Assembly (NCBI GenBank): GCA_963970005.1
Contig: CAXAMN010023361.1
Location: forward strand, 67,576 to 131,575
Direction: 5' to 3'
Length of the DNA stretch: 64,000 bases
Source of the DNA: Durusdinium trenchii
Taxonomy: Eukaryota; Sar; Dinophyceae; Suessiales; Symbiodiniaceae
Shown here: positions 13,525-25,916 of the stretch, piece by piece
Position numbering within the stretch: the first letter of the stretch is position 1
Layout: every line of letters starts with the position of its first letter
The notes under the pieces: model-generated
Database searches by the model: none
The model's input: only the letters and a program-made list of their open reading frames with translations
What the model was told of the DNA's origin: nothing
Program-made: the position numbers and the translations under genes

Positions 13525-13610
13525 CCCAAACACTCCATGTATGGTATAAAATATGCCTACATTGACCCCTGAAACCACCCCAATGGATGTATTCCATGGA
13601 GTGTCTGGGG
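13525..13610. mobile_element. MITE-like element with ACACTCCATG inverted ends
   Basis: The left end carries AACACTCCATGTATGG and the right end carries CCATGGAGTGTCTGGGG, its near reverse complement, around an 86-bp AT-rich body with TATAAAATATGC. Related ends occur near 32041, 39985, 40805 and 55800. The size, inverted ends and dispersal suggest a miniature inverted-repeat transposable element. No transposase is visible. Confidence 0.5.
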
Positions 13611-16207
13611 ATGAAGAAGAGGCACCCCTGACATAGGAGATGTTCTACCGTTCTGGTAGGTCGGGTTTTTGGGTTTAGGGTTTGATTCATCAACCGTTCA
13701 AACCGGGATTCTGGTAGGAGTTTGTCTTTTATTTGGGGGGACGGGCTCCGAGTTATCTTTTTTCATCCTTTTTCTACTGCGGTCGAGGCACCAAAACCCA
13801 GGGACCTCGCTGCATGATGTGCTTCACCTGATGTGCTCACCGCCCAAAACGTGGGCGAGGGGAAAAGGAGAGCGGTGCGTGCCAACACAATGGGCTGCTG
13901 AGAAGGTTGTGTCCCGTGGCAAAACAAAGGGCCCCAAGCCTCAAGCCTCGCGGCACTGCTAATAGAGGCAAAGCCTCTACTATGCGGGAGGTCGTGTGCG
14001 TCTCTATCTATGTGAGGGATGGGCAAGACACAGTGACACAGTGTCAGGAAACGCAAGCCTTTCGGGGGACGCGCAACTAGTGGTTTAATTACTTGTATAC
14101 ATAATGCATATAGTATAAATATACAGTATATATAGGCTTCTCATGTACTCCAATCCATCCCGATTTCGCCAACGTCAAGCACCTCGACAACTTAAAACCT
14201 GCCAACAACCCTGGAGACAATGTCCCTTCCGATGAAGAAAATGTGTCCTAAAGGGCCTAAAGGAAATACCTCTGCGGTGCATCTTATGACTAACTTGGAG
14301 AGGAAAGTGAGTGAACTGTCTGGTTGAATCATTGTCCGTGATCGACCAAAAGGTCCTGTACGGTCGACCAAAATCCTCAACGGACCGTTGTCCATGTCCG
14401 TTGGATTTGATTGGATACTATAAGTCTGAAAGCGTCTCTAGTGGTTGCTGGTTGCTGGTAAAAAGAGAAACCTCCAAGTCTATATGTTGCACTCAAGATA
14501 AATAAGCTAATTATATAGCTAATAGATGCTAATAGCTTCCAGCAACGGATGTGACACCACCTCTTCACCACCTCATCACCTCTTCACCTGGCCAAGCAAG
14601 CTGTCCAAGTTCAAGTGATGTCTGGACACATGTTGTACAACATGTGATGCTCCAATGCTGCTCCAGGGCACATTCTGCGCATTCTTCCTGTCCTAAGGAC
14701 GCGTGCCGCGGGAGCGAGGGGTCTCAGGACCGACGAGGCGGAACTGGATTCTGCCGAGGTTCAACTTCCCAGATTCCTCAACCTTCACTGAGGCTTCTGT
14801 TTGAAACTTTGAGAGATCAAGACCCAAGAATTTCAGCATTCATTTCCAGGTCTGCAGTTTGGACTGCCCACCTACCCAACCTACTATAGATCAATCAAAT
14901 CTCCATTAGACACCCCCAAAGAACGGATGGTCGAGGTTTCGCCTTTGGATGGTGGCTGAGGCGAGGCCCCCCTCGCCCAAACCTCAGTTCGGGGGCCCCG
15001 GCCCAAGTGCGGAAGTTCACGGAGAGGTTCTGCTGATGAGGCGGCTCCAACTGCCAACCTGTGGGAGCCGCTCTGCGAGTGTCGCAGAAAGACCCTGTGA
15101 CGGTCCTGAACATGGACCGTGGAAGATCATTGATCCAATGTGCCGGGTCTTTCACCGCCCATTGGTTTCCTGGAGGAGAATAGAGGTTTTATGACTTTTT
15201 GAGGGTTCCACCATCAAACAAGTACTTTGCTGGACACTTTGAAGATCTACAAACGTGGTCTTCACTGTCAAAGGATGGGTTTTCACGGCACCATGATAAG
15301 GGGGTCTAATGCTGTGTGGTGCTGGAAGATATTCACACCTCCAAACATCGCCGGTCGACCCGTTGCTATGATAGAGGCAACGGATTTTCAGCGGTCGACC
15401 CGTTGGCAAGAGCAAAGTAATCATCACCGTGTGACTCCAAACTAAGATTTTTTTACATCATCCCAATCTTAATGAATTGCGATCAACATGTGCTTGATGC
15501 TCTTTGTGTTTCGTGTGTCCAGAACCTTTTTCTCAAGCTGTCGCCGAATTGAACATTCAAAGCTCTATGTCGAAATCATAAATCTATGAACGGCAGTGCT
15601 TCGGCTTCCCACCAATGGACAGTCAGCAAACACCCGGTTCTTTTTGTGCAGGCGGCACAAACAACTCATTGCCCACCACGTCGTGACCAAGCCGAACGTG
15701 GTCAGACCGACGTGGTCGACAGCTGCGTGAGGTTGACATCAAGTTGATGTCGCTCATCCAAGAATTGGTCCGTGCTGTTTTTTCTATTTTGGGCACACGT
15801 TTGCTGCCTCCAAATGATAGGCAAAGGCTGTGCAAGGGGCTGTGTAAGAGGAAGTGTACAAAAGAGCTTGTTGCGGTTGTGACCTTTGTTCAGGTATCCT
15901 ACGAGACGCCTGAATTTTGCGGGTAGAGGTTTCTCAAGTAGAAACCCACTTGTGAGGCTCACTTGGATTTGCTTGAGGAACAAAACATCTGGAAAATGAT
16001 CAATCTTCCCCAAGGGAATCACCACATGGAGAAATCAACATCAAAAGCACCTTTGCCAAGGCTTAAACTGCAGTGCTTGGAGCTCCTGGTCGGACATCGG
16101 TCGTTCACACGGCGCCCGGGCCTTTGCAAAGATCCATCAGGGTACTGTAGCACATCTCTTGATCCAAGTAGAGCCCTGCGAGACAAAGAACTCTGAGACA
16201 AGTAATT

Positions 16208-16295
16208 AATGTAGACTCTTGATTCATAGGCCCCCCTTATATGAAGAGGTGTCTCAATCCTAATGGCGGGGGGTTATTAATCAAGAGTCTACGTT
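16208..16295. mobile_element. MITE-like foldback, 14-bp perfect inverted ends
   Basis: GTAGACTCTTGATT at 16211-16224 is repeated exactly as its reverse complement at 16279-16292. The match continues imperfectly inward through a run of C against a run of G. The whole can fold into one hairpin with a loop of about 30 bases. It has no coding. It could be a small transposable element or simply a hairpin. Confidence 0.6.
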
Positions 16296-19200
16296 ATGGG
16301 TTCTTGAACCACGAGGAGAGGAGACACCAACGTCGTCACCCGCAGGCCGCTGGGCTTGCCGTCTGCCATCCAACGTGGTTTTCAAGGGACGAACCCGGAG
16401 AGAGAAGGAACACGACTTGAGGATCTCTTGGACACCCCTTGGACGGTATATGGATCTCCTAGGTCAGTCCAATTTCATGCACGATCAAACCTTGGGATCC
16501 ACGTTAGTTATCCCAGAAAGAGAGCATCGACGTCACTGACGTCACATCTCGAAACAACACACCAGTCTCCACTGGTCTAGGGGGTTCACCATGTTGAGGA
16601 AGTAGCATGTGTTTCAAGAAGTGGTGAAAAGTACTGCAAAGCCATCTCTAGTGAATTTCAACCATCACTGGTGGTCGTTAATGTTGATCACAAATAGCGC
16701 TGCTCACAAATAGGCTGTTGATATTAATATTGATGCTAAACAATCATGTACGATCAACTTATCCAAGTCTGCGTCCTTGTCATCAGTGTTGCAGTTTTTA
16801 TTGGATCGCAACTTAGCCATACACGAAGATGTCCTGTGTGACAGCTTGGTCACAAAGCAAAGGGGAAACCACTAGCAGCAACAATGGCAATATGACTCAA
16901 TGATTCTAGGTGTTCTATTCTTGGCCAACCCCCCAAATCAATTGAACAAACGTTAGATGCATGGCCACAGGTTTCAAAAATATATAGACAAATAATGACA
17001 AATATATAATGAATCAATAATGAGCAGCACCACGCCCCGCTTCCCACGTCTCCAGCCACTGTACGTCTCCAGCCTCGCACCCCCTCGTCCGAGAAGGCCG
17101 CCAAGATCTCTGCCTCACGGAGGTTCCGCGGATTTTTTCCGCTGATTTGCTGTGGGCACCTGGGGAAGGCACCTGGGGAGGCACCAGTCAATCCCTCCTT
17201 TAATGACGAACATTTTAGGGCCCAAACATGGTGGCTAGTTCGATCAATCATGCAAACCCCATGTGCTTCTGGGGAACAGCTAAGGTCGAACACAATTGAC
17301 AATGGATCTCAACCTCTTAGTCGGAGTCTTCCATAGTCTTTCTACTTTGTCATCTGTACAGTCTACTGTAAAGAGCCGTTGGTCCATTGGTGCGAGTTGA
17401 TGTTGGCAATGCCCCGCAGCTGATCACAGTTGCAGGACAAACGTGTTGTCGCAGAAGTCCGTTTCATCGGCTTGCTGCTGATCTTGATTCCTTCGAGGAG
17501 GGGCTTTCGTGTCTTTCAATGGCCATGGCGCACGAGGAACAAATTGCCTAAGCTTGGCCCCTTGCATTGCGAAGCTGCAATCATCAACACACACAAATCA
17601 ACAGAGGCACCAGACTTTCTTGAGACATCTCGCACGATTGTAAAATAATATATACTGTACACTTCTGCCACCAGCTATGCTTGTGGATCGGCAGCATCCT
17701 TATCCACTTCGTCCCTGCATCTTCCCTGTCTCACCTTCATCACCATAATCGAGCATCACGCAAGACAGGAGTGCGCTTCGTTTCGGGAGCGGCCACCATA
17801 GCCAATCTTTTGTTTCGGAGTTCCTGATTGACGAAGCCGGTGCCCTTCTACCAGCTTGCCCTTCTGTCCGCCTTGTGGTGCTTAGCTTTGCCTGCAGGCT
17901 CACTTGCAAAAAGCTGCTAAACACTGGGAGCTATAAAGATCCAAGAGAGGTTGAGAGACCTTAGCAAGGACCCTGGTCACCCCAGGGTCACCCTGGTCTG
18001 TGGAACTGAGATGGGCCTTGCATGGCATGATCCCAGCACAAAGGGAGGTCGCCATGGATCCCTGGAGTCTAGCGGCCAGCCATGACCCGTCGGCCGCACG
18101 TGACGCGACTCACCCGATGAATAGACCACATAAGAAGAAAACCAGGTCATTCTTAGATGGCAAAGGAGGTCTCCTAAAAGCCATATGAATGAAATGATGT
18201 TTTTACTAATGAAAGAACTTTCATTAGTAATCACAAGCTTTAAAGACAAATAGGTTTCTTGTGATTACTGTGTTCTCCATATTTGCAAGTGCGATCGACC
18301 GACACGGCCTTTTTCGCGGCACACGACTTCGAAGCCCGAGCCTCACCATCCTTAAAGTTGTAGAACATGACCTGCACTAAGGCACACAACCAGGTGTCTG
18401 CCAGGTGTTACAACATCTGGGATCTAAGCTATATATTATATACCTATGACGAGCCTGGAGCAGCCCTTGAATATAATGCCGGTTTGGTCATATCTCTTGG
18501 CAGCCCAATAGTTAGCCTGCGTGGCGTACATAACCACATGACTCATGACTTGGTTGTCTATCAACACCCCGAACTGAAAGGGATATTTTGGACATATCTA
18601 CTCAAAAGAACTACAGTAGCGACCAACATGCAAATATCATGAAGTCAACGCCGTTCACGTCGCTTGGGTGTCGGGTGTGAATGTTCTTTGGACGCAGGGA
18701 CACCACTCTGCAAAAGGGGTGGCGGATGTGATGTGATTGTGACACCAAAGTCAGTACAAAGGTTCTCGATTCCAGGGTTGCTTGGCAAGATCATGCATGC
18801 TCAGATCTGACCCGTAAGGGTTGATCCTCCGCAATAGCATACATGATCCTTAGATGTCCAAGACTCTATTTTGCCCCACTGCAGTAAAGGAAGTTCCTCT
18901 GCGGGTCACCTAAAGATTACTAATTGAATAACCCTAAATTGTGTTGCATCATGTTGCATCAATGTTCAGTGACTTCAGCACTCTAAATTTATCTGAATTT
19001 GCCTTTTCGATCCCAAAGCTAGCTGGAACAGCGGAAAAGTGTGTTCGCAGTTATTGATGGAAGTTCTTATCCACGTATCTTGGCAGCTGCAAATGAAAGA
19101 ACAATTCTTTACATCGCAATCCAATGCTTCTCATGTTTTCTTGGAGTTGGCGGAAGCTTGCTCACATCCATCTCGTACCTATAGGTACTGCCTTCAGGAC

Positions 19201-21100
19201 TTCATCTGCCTTCTAGAATCTAGAAGTTAATCAGTCCATCACGCGGACGCGTGGCGCCACCACGTGCCGTGCTCCCGAATCGGTGCCTTGCCCAGCATGG
19301 TGCCAGCCATGCAACCAAAGTCCTGTTTCGTGGCTGTTGGGCACACGGAGCCATGGTCAGCGGGAAAATGAAGCATCAAAAATACCCCATCCACTGCAGA
19401 ATTCCAACCACTCCAGCCGAGGGGTGATTGAGGCGGGGTCATGTGAGCTACACACACATGCCCATGTAAAGAGAAACAAGGGCCTGGACTCAGTCAAAAA
19501 AGGCTTGAGGAGTAACCAAGCCCGTGCATCACACCCAAACCATAGCTCTGCGACTGGGATGAATGATGGGTCTTCCAAGTGTGAAGCGTCATCGACCTCC
19601 CACCTTCAGTGCATCGAAGAATGATCTCCCAACAGAGAAGGTGAGCAGAGAGCCCAAGAAGCAGGTGAGCCCAAGAGGGAAGTTGATTGTAGTGGATTGA
19701 GAGATAGCACAAGGGCCCCCAAGTTTGGTGTTTTATATGGACCGCCATCTATAAGACATGTAGGAGTTTGTGACATCTATATAATTTCTCTGAAACCACT
19801 GTAACTGTTCCTATCTCCGGGATCACCCTGGACCATCCATCATCCGTCCTGGGTGTCCAATGGGGGTCCAGCGGACCATACATATATCCATAAATAAATG
19901 GTGCGGGGTAGTCGTGTTCTGACCTGTCGGATGACCGAGGAGTGTGTAAATTGAAAAAAATGGAACAAGAAACACCTGTGAACTATACCCCAGAGTCCTC
20001 TTCGGTCTTTTTCTGGGGCTTGGGGAGGCGTCGTTTCTTCCAAGATGACGCCCGTCCACGTCCGTCACGCAGAAAAAGAGCGCCAGTCAGTATGGCCAAG
20101 GTACATTCACGAAGACACATGAGACTGGATCTCCCAAGTCGGCCTGAAAGAGGTAGCTGCTCCTGGCATGGCAAGCCAGGGCTTGACAGCACCAAACCAC
20201 TAGTGTCACTAGCAGCAGTTTAGCTCTTCCGGGCGAGGAAGAGAAAGCGACATGAATATGAATGGACTTTGGACCAATTCCGCAAAGGAGATGTCTTCAC
20301 TCCAGCCCACAGCTTGATGGATCATCTCATCGGCATCCTCGAGAGAACATGCTCGGTGCTACACAGCCCAAAAACCTTCAATGGTACTCTCCATGTTCCA
20401 TAAATCCAGCAAACATGGAAATGGAACATGTTTCCTTGACAAATTGTAAGTGTCTTACTCCAAGAGAGGCGCTTCCACTTACAGTACATATTTGTTGGAG
20501 GGCAACTGACAACTGACTGTGAGAAATGATCATGTGCCCGCGGTCGCAGCAGCCTATCATAATAATGCCCAACTCACGACCAACTTCGATCAAATCTGTA
20601 CAGGTGTCATCATGTGTCAAAGGAAGAGAAGGTATCAACAACCACAAATGGAATATAGATGAACTTAGATGAATATATGAATACACTATATACACCTCTT
20701 ATGTTACTGGTACGAAATATATATACATAATGTATATATATATATTATATTATATCTAATTATATACTCGTATTTGAGCGGCTGGCAAGGGATGCTATCG
20801 TCTCTAGTCCTGCCGCACGCTGATCGTCATGATTCAATTGTCAGGTGTGGCATGGTGTCCCATTTTTAGATTCTTAAGTTCTTAAGCATGGAACCAGAAC
20901 CCCTGTATGCCAAGGCGGTAGAATAGCTTGATGTCATGGATGTTGCATCCCTCAAACAACCCGGCCTACCATCGATTCACAAGACTCACGAATCCTTGGC
21001 AGGCAGAAAAAGGACACTCATATGATCCACAACAGGTTGCTGCAAAACCCCCATGCACTCGGCGGGGTTCACTCGCACACGTTGCTTTGCTCTTTCGACC
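16296..21100. other. Gene-poor interval
   Basis: No gene is firmly supportable apart from the weak ORF entry at 16850-17302. The minus strand has coding-like patches at about 17700-17900 (basic, …SIRNSETKDWLWWPLPKR…) and 20000-20110 (Lys/Arg-rich), but competing frames are equally open. An AT tract lies at 20710-20770. Confidence 0.4.
16850..17302 (-). CDS. Unrecognised 150-residue ORF or exon
   Basis: The open frame is 150 codons on the minus strand. Its central part, around REAEILAAFSDEGVRGWRR (roughly residues 62-80), has the charged composition of a soluble protein. The last third is hydrophobic and Cys-rich and reads more like intron or untranslated sequence. An exon of about 120-150 bases within the ORF is more likely than the whole. 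No family is recognised. It is on the same strand as the confident genes. Confidence 0.25.
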   Translation of the reverse strand: MSIVFDLSCSPEAHGVCMIDRTSHHVWALKCSSLKEGLTGASPGAFPRCPQQISGKNPRNLREAEILAAFSDEGVRGWRRTVAGDVGSGAWCCSLLIHYIFVIICLYIFETCGHASNVCSIDLGGWPRIEHLESLSHIAIVAASGFPFAL

Positions 21101-21763
21101 TTTGCTCCTAGTAGCGAACATTGCTCCTAGTAGTACGGCCAAGAGCCCCTAGTAGCTTCTTGCTCCTAGTAGTACGGCCAAGAGTCCCTAGTAGCTTCTT
21201 GCTCCTAGTAGTACGGCCAAGAGCCCCCAGTAGCTTCTTGCTCCTAGTAGTACGGCCAAGAGCCCCTAGTAGCTTCTTGCTCCTAGTAGTACGGCCAAGA
21301 GCCCCCAGTAGCGAACATTGCTCCTAGTAGTACGGCCAAGAGCCCCCAGTAGCGAACATTGCTCCTAGTAGTACGGCCAAGAGCCCCTAGTAGCGAACAT
21401 TGCTCCTAGTAGTACGGCCAAGAGCCCCCAGTAGCTTCTTGCTCCTCCTAGTAGTACGGCCAAGAGCCCCCAGTAGCTTCTTGCTCCTAGTAGTACGGCC
21501 AGGCCCCTAGTAGCTTCTTGCTCCTAGTAGTACGGCCAAGAGCCCCTAGTAGCTTCTTGCTCCTAGTAGTACGGCCAAGAGCCCCTAGTAGCTTCTTGCT
21601 CCTAGTAGTACGGCCAAGAGCCCCCAGTAGCTTCTTGCTCCTAGTAGTATGGCCAAGAGCCCCCAGTAGCTTCTTGCTCCTAGTAGTACGGCCAAGAGCC
21701 CCAAGTAGCGTCCTTGCTCCTAGTAGCGATGCCCTTTGCTCCGTTCGTAGCGAACATTGCTCC
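21101..21763. repeat. 39-41-bp minisatellite, GCTCCTAGTAGTACGG family
   Basis: About 16 head-to-tail copies of a 39-41-bp unit are present. Each has TTGCTCCTAGTAG, TACGGCCAAGAGCCCC and TAGTAGC, followed by either TTC or GAACA. The two variants alternate in blocks, which indicates expansion from more than one parent unit. Open frames on both strands (for example repeated LLVVRPRAPSSF) come from the period being divisible by three. This is the reverse-oriented relative of the array at 618-1133. Confidence 0.95.
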
Positions 21764-22681
21764 AAGTCCATCGCCCAGCCGTTCGCTCCTGGGCATCGCT
21801 CGCGCTTCTCCACGGCTCCCAGCTCGCACGTTATCGGAGCTCCATGGCGGGGCGGATCCCCGGCCGGCGGCAACCGCGTTCGCTGAGTTCTCGGTTCTCG
21901 GTGCGGCCGAAATGAATGGAACCATTTTTGTTACACAACCCGAAGCAAACATCATCAAACAGTGGACTTGTATGTTTTTGTGTTTTTTTCAGATAGGATT
22001 CCAAATAGACTGCAACTGGGGTTCTGGGATGTTCTGGGCACAGCCAGTCTTCGTCTGGTGGCAAAGACTGGATCCGGGGACAACATTGGGTCGATTCCAT
22101 GACCTGATTCATGGGATGTTGCTTCCGAATTCGAAGGCAACGTTGCCTGCCAAACCAACGTCACACCTGTCGGGGCTTCACACATGGATGGATTCACCGC
22201 GGTCCAAAAAGAACGCCCACAAACTGCTGTCTGCGGCTGGCTTGACCAACACAGCAAAGCGCTCTTGTGGTCTGATCCGATGGGTCAATGGGTCAGGGGA
22301 AGTCTAGCATCTGAACATCTCTGTAGATGCGAAGGGTCACAGCTGAAGTCCATAGGCCAGTTCTTGAGCCACACAGGCCAGCGCCAGTTCTGGAGACATG
22401 CTCCAGTGCTCCAGAGCTGCTCAGCTGGTTTTCGAGTCACAGTCCCTTGGGTGTGGATGCGTGGATTCAAGCTTCCCTAGGGAAGAAGCATACACTTGCC
22501 GACTCTATAAAGAGGACTTGTTACATCATCATAGTATTACAGTGTTGTGTGGTGGAGAGTATATAAACTTCTGGCAGCTTCAGCGAGTTGAATCCCTTGT
22601 CACTTGGTTCATTCCCGGCTCTTCTTACTGTATCCGTTTTTTATGAAACAACTGCAGATCTTCGCAGCATGTTCACAGCCT
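21764..22681. other. Spacer downstream of the KH gene
   Basis: Open frames occur on both strands at 21764-22500, none with a recognisable family. The part nearest 22681 would include the 3' untranslated region of the KH-domain gene on the minus strand. Confidence 0.4.
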
Positions 22682-24305
22682 TCACTCTCCACTGCCGGCT
22701 CCAGTTCCGCGCCCTCGGCCTCGCCACCGCGACGGTGCGCCGATCGAGCTCTTCCCAGCCGTGGCCTGTCCAAGCTCCGATTTGGACTTTCGGCCGCCCT
22801 TGGAACCCTTGGCTCCCGGAGACTCAGAACGCGTGCGACCGCCCGCGGGGGCGGCCGCGTATCCCGCGCGCGGAGGCTCGAGTCTGCGAGCCGCCGAGGT
22901 GGTGCGACCTTCGGTGGGGCGGGCATCACAAAGGACACCAAGAACATCAACGTTTTGGTCATTCAATGTCATTCACATGCAGGACATCAGAATCTGAATG
23001 AGATTGAATGAGGGCTAGCCGAGAGCTTTCGTGCACTGCGTGCATGTTTTACACCGAGTTTCTTCAGTAATTAGCAATTAGCGCCGCCTTTTGATCCTTA
23101 TGCCCAAGTCTAACTGATTCCAACTGCATGCACTCACCAGAATGAATGCCAGCAAAACCTGGGATCACCAACCCACAACAGCGAGCTTCGCGGAGCGAGC
23201 GCGGAGCTGGAACGCTCCCCCGACCCCACCACTCGGTTCGGAGCACGGACGCGGAGGCACCGAGGTTCGGACCTTCACTTCGAGACTTGGATCTTCTCCG
23301 AGACTGGGAGCGGGAGGGAACGCCCACCTGAGGGGGCGGAACGGTGGGTTTTTCTCGGTGTTTGTCGCCGGTCCAAGCAAAATGACATGTAAAGATCAAA
23401 GATCCCGATGAAATGTAAAGGACCACATGCTGAAAGCGACTTTGGATCCCAAATCATCGGTTTTTAGGTCCCTCCAAGGTATTTGAATTGCTTCCCTCTC
23501 ACCTGTCGTCCTGCAGTCTGCAGTTTGGCCGCCGCAATGCGCTCATCGAGAGCCTTCTCCACCTGCTCCATCTCTGCAAAGACCGAGTAGTAGCTCATGT
23601 GGGCATCCAAACACAGTGCCGCAGCCTCCACTTCACTTCGAAGGCCCTTGATTTCCACATATGAGTGACCTGGTGTGGCGTCACCTGGTGTGGAGTTCGT
23701 TTCACTTCTCAAAGTAAGCAATGTCACACCAGTCATGTCACGAATGAGCTTCAGGGTCATAGCCTTTCTTTTCAACCAGCTGGCCTCTTCTGCTGTGACC
23801 TCAACACTTTTGTAGTCAAAGTCCAATTCTTTCCGCGCAGCGGAAACAGATTTCGAAGATTCGCCGGAGATGATGACCAGGCCTTCACCGCTCTTGTCGT
23901 CTGTCTCCAACTTGATGGACACCTTAAACTTCTTCTCCACAGACTTCAAATGTTCGCCCTTCTTTCCAATGACTAAGCCTGACATAAACCAGTGGAATTG
24001 AACATATGATATACAGAATTATACAATCTAGTTGAGTAAACATTCTACTGTAGACGGGTCTCCAAAGTTCTTTAAACGTATTTAAACGTGCTTCTTCTTT
24101 TGTCTTCATCATGGCCTAGGCATGTTGCAGGCACACAAAACCGTTGTTCCAGCTCCTCTGCTGGCAGTTCAAAGGGCGGGGGCTCAAAGCCGCTGACCAC
24201 GTTTGCCACAAACTGCTCGGCTTGCTTGGCTTCGACTTCCCGCTCGTGCCGTCTTCGCTGAACATGAGATTTCTTGGACTCTTTGACCGTCCAAAGAAGG
24301 CTCAT
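22682..24305 (-). CDS. FMR1/FXR-like KH-domain RNA-binding protein, four exons
   Basis: Proposed exons on the minus strand are 24305-24116, 23978-23503, about 23327-23138 (or 23273) and 22908-22682. The joined protein starts MSLLWTVKESKKSHV at a GCCGCCATG context, but upstream exons are possible. A KH1 domain follows, built across the first junction: FCVPATCLG + LVIGKKGEHLKSVEKKF, with GKKG as the RNA-binding GxxG loop, then GEGLVIISGESSKSVSAARK. A KH2-like segment lacks the GxxG loop (KRKAM in its place). Then comes HSYVEIKGLRSEVEAAALCL with MEQVEKALDERI, matching the end of KH2 in FMR1/FXR proteins. The tail has SRSQSRRRSKSRSE and ends RWRGRGRGTGAG, an Arg/Ser and Gly/Arg region. Intron 1 (24115-23979) must be GC-AG. 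Intron 2 (23502-23328) is GT-AG. FXR proteins bind mRNA and control translation. That role here is inferred. The Tudor/Agenet N-terminus of FXR proteins was not found. Confidence 0.75.
23979..24115 (-). other. GC-AG intron inside the KH1 domain
   Basis: The 137-bp intron interrupts the glycine just before LVIGKKG. With a GC donor after …TGCCTAG and the acceptor …ATGTCAG, the KH spacing VP-(6)-VIGKKG is exact. No GT donor nearby gives it. The sequence AGGC occurs at both ends, so the exact cut is ambiguous within that repeat. Confidence 0.8.
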
Positions 24306-25900
24306 GGCGGCACTTTCCAGCACTTCTCTTGCAAAGGAGAAGCAGCTGGCCCATCACGGAAACTTGACTGGCCCAAAATGAACAACGATCTTTGCCTGTC
24401 AACAAGTGCAACAAATCCTCCTTTTGCCTCCCAGCATGATGAAGTGCATACTACCCAACAAGGATCCACATAGAGCCTTGGAGGTGTTGGGGCTGCTAGA
24501 GTACCACTTGGCTAACCTGCAAGGTGGCAATGTGGCTGTTGGCCGTGGGCAACGAGGGCAACAAAAACACGGTGACAGTGACATGGTGTTTTGCGCTTCA
24601 AAGGGCGTGCAATGGTATTTGTGCATCTGATCTGATTAGCCCAACACAATCCTGGGTGTTCCAGCCTGAAGAGGCAAATGCTGCACGACTCAGCATGATT
24701 GAGAGAGTTTATCTGAGGCCATTGGATCCCTATCTGCAAATGTAACTGATTTCTTCCTTTTGCTGGGGATGCCTTGAAATTGCTAGGAAACGCAATATGA
24801 TCATCTATGATCTATATGTCTTCAACTTCACAAAGCTGTCGACCCAACAAAGCATCTGTTCCAGGAAAACACTATTCCAACCCACGACTGGTGGTGCAAA
24901 CCTGCTGTTCCCGCCCACACACCGGGGTTCGGCACTCCTCACCTTGGCTGTCAAAGAGATGGAACGAGAAAAATGCTTGGCATCAGATTGAGTTGTGGAA
25001 AACATTGTGGAAACCATGTTTGCTTTGGAACTTGTTCAGTTGTACAATGTAATGTATAAGAATGATTCTGTGTGTATACAAAAAGTGTCACGATATCATA
25101 CAATGTCCGCAACCTTTGAATCAATTCTGGCCTTGTCCAGTGTCTAGTTTCGTCCATGGGGTGGATGTCCAGTTTCCACCTGCCTCTCCAAGTTCATCGA
25201 AGGTGTTTGATGTGTTGAATCAGTTGAATCAATCTTCTGAAATGACCATGGGCTCCTTTTCGGGGCTCACATTCACGGGTTGGTGAATTAGGGTTCCTTC
25301 AAGTATTCAGCATTTAAATGTAAGAGCATTTACATACAAACTGCCAACATGAAATAGAGCTGGCGCCTTGGCGGTTTTCAGTGTTTTGAATGCTTGTCTG
25401 TCTTGTCTGACAAAAACGGTTTTCCATCAAAGAGCCTCTGCAGTTGGGACTCTCCAGAATTGGAACGACTACAGCAACGAACCCAAACCCACCAACTTGA
25501 TGTGCCCAGAAGAAGGGTAGGTGGTTGGGCAGGGCTTGCGGCGGTTGTCTCATATCAGTGACTTTGAATTGAATAAAGCTCGATTGAAATCTATTGTTTC
25601 TATGTAGGTTGGCCCACACAAATCCACTTGTCATTCATCAACCTTCCTTCCCACATGAGTTGTCAAATGTGGTTCTTCCAACAAAATGGCCCTCAAATGT
25701 GTAGCCCCACACCACAACATGTTGCACGGGTCACGTACCCTCTGGGTCCATGGGGTAAGACCGGTATGACTGAGAATGAGGCATTTGAGCAAATCCAAAA
25801 CTGTCACGATGGAAGCTAGGTTCCAGCTCTTCACTGCGCATGGTTACAGGAGTTGTCGGACAAAATTCCACTTCTTGGCAACAGCTAATCACCAGTGCGC
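24306..25900. other. Spacer between KH gene and cyclase gene
   Basis: This stretch separates two genes on the minus strand. It may hold the last exon(s) of the cyclase and the first exon(s) of the KH gene. One minus-strand patch at about 25160-25080 (…DETRHWTRPELIQRLRTLYD…) has coding-like composition, but I cannot join it to either gene. Confidence 0.4.
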
Positions 25901-25916
25901 ACTTCGGGAGCCCTGC

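Larger units (their letters stand above)
10961..16207. other. Gene-poor interval
   Basis: No gene is supportable. The interval holds AT tracts with a TACAGTATATA core near 11836-11860 and 14117-14135, the tandem at 12117-12236 and the inverted-repeat element at 13525-13610. At 14550-15200 it becomes richer in G+C with open frames on both strands, none recognisable. Confidence 0.45.

Noticed and set aside
21101-21890. Long repeated open frames (LLVVRPRAPSSF units and the minus-strand equivalents)
   Set aside because: They arise from a minisatellite whose period is divisible by three, and both strands are equally open.
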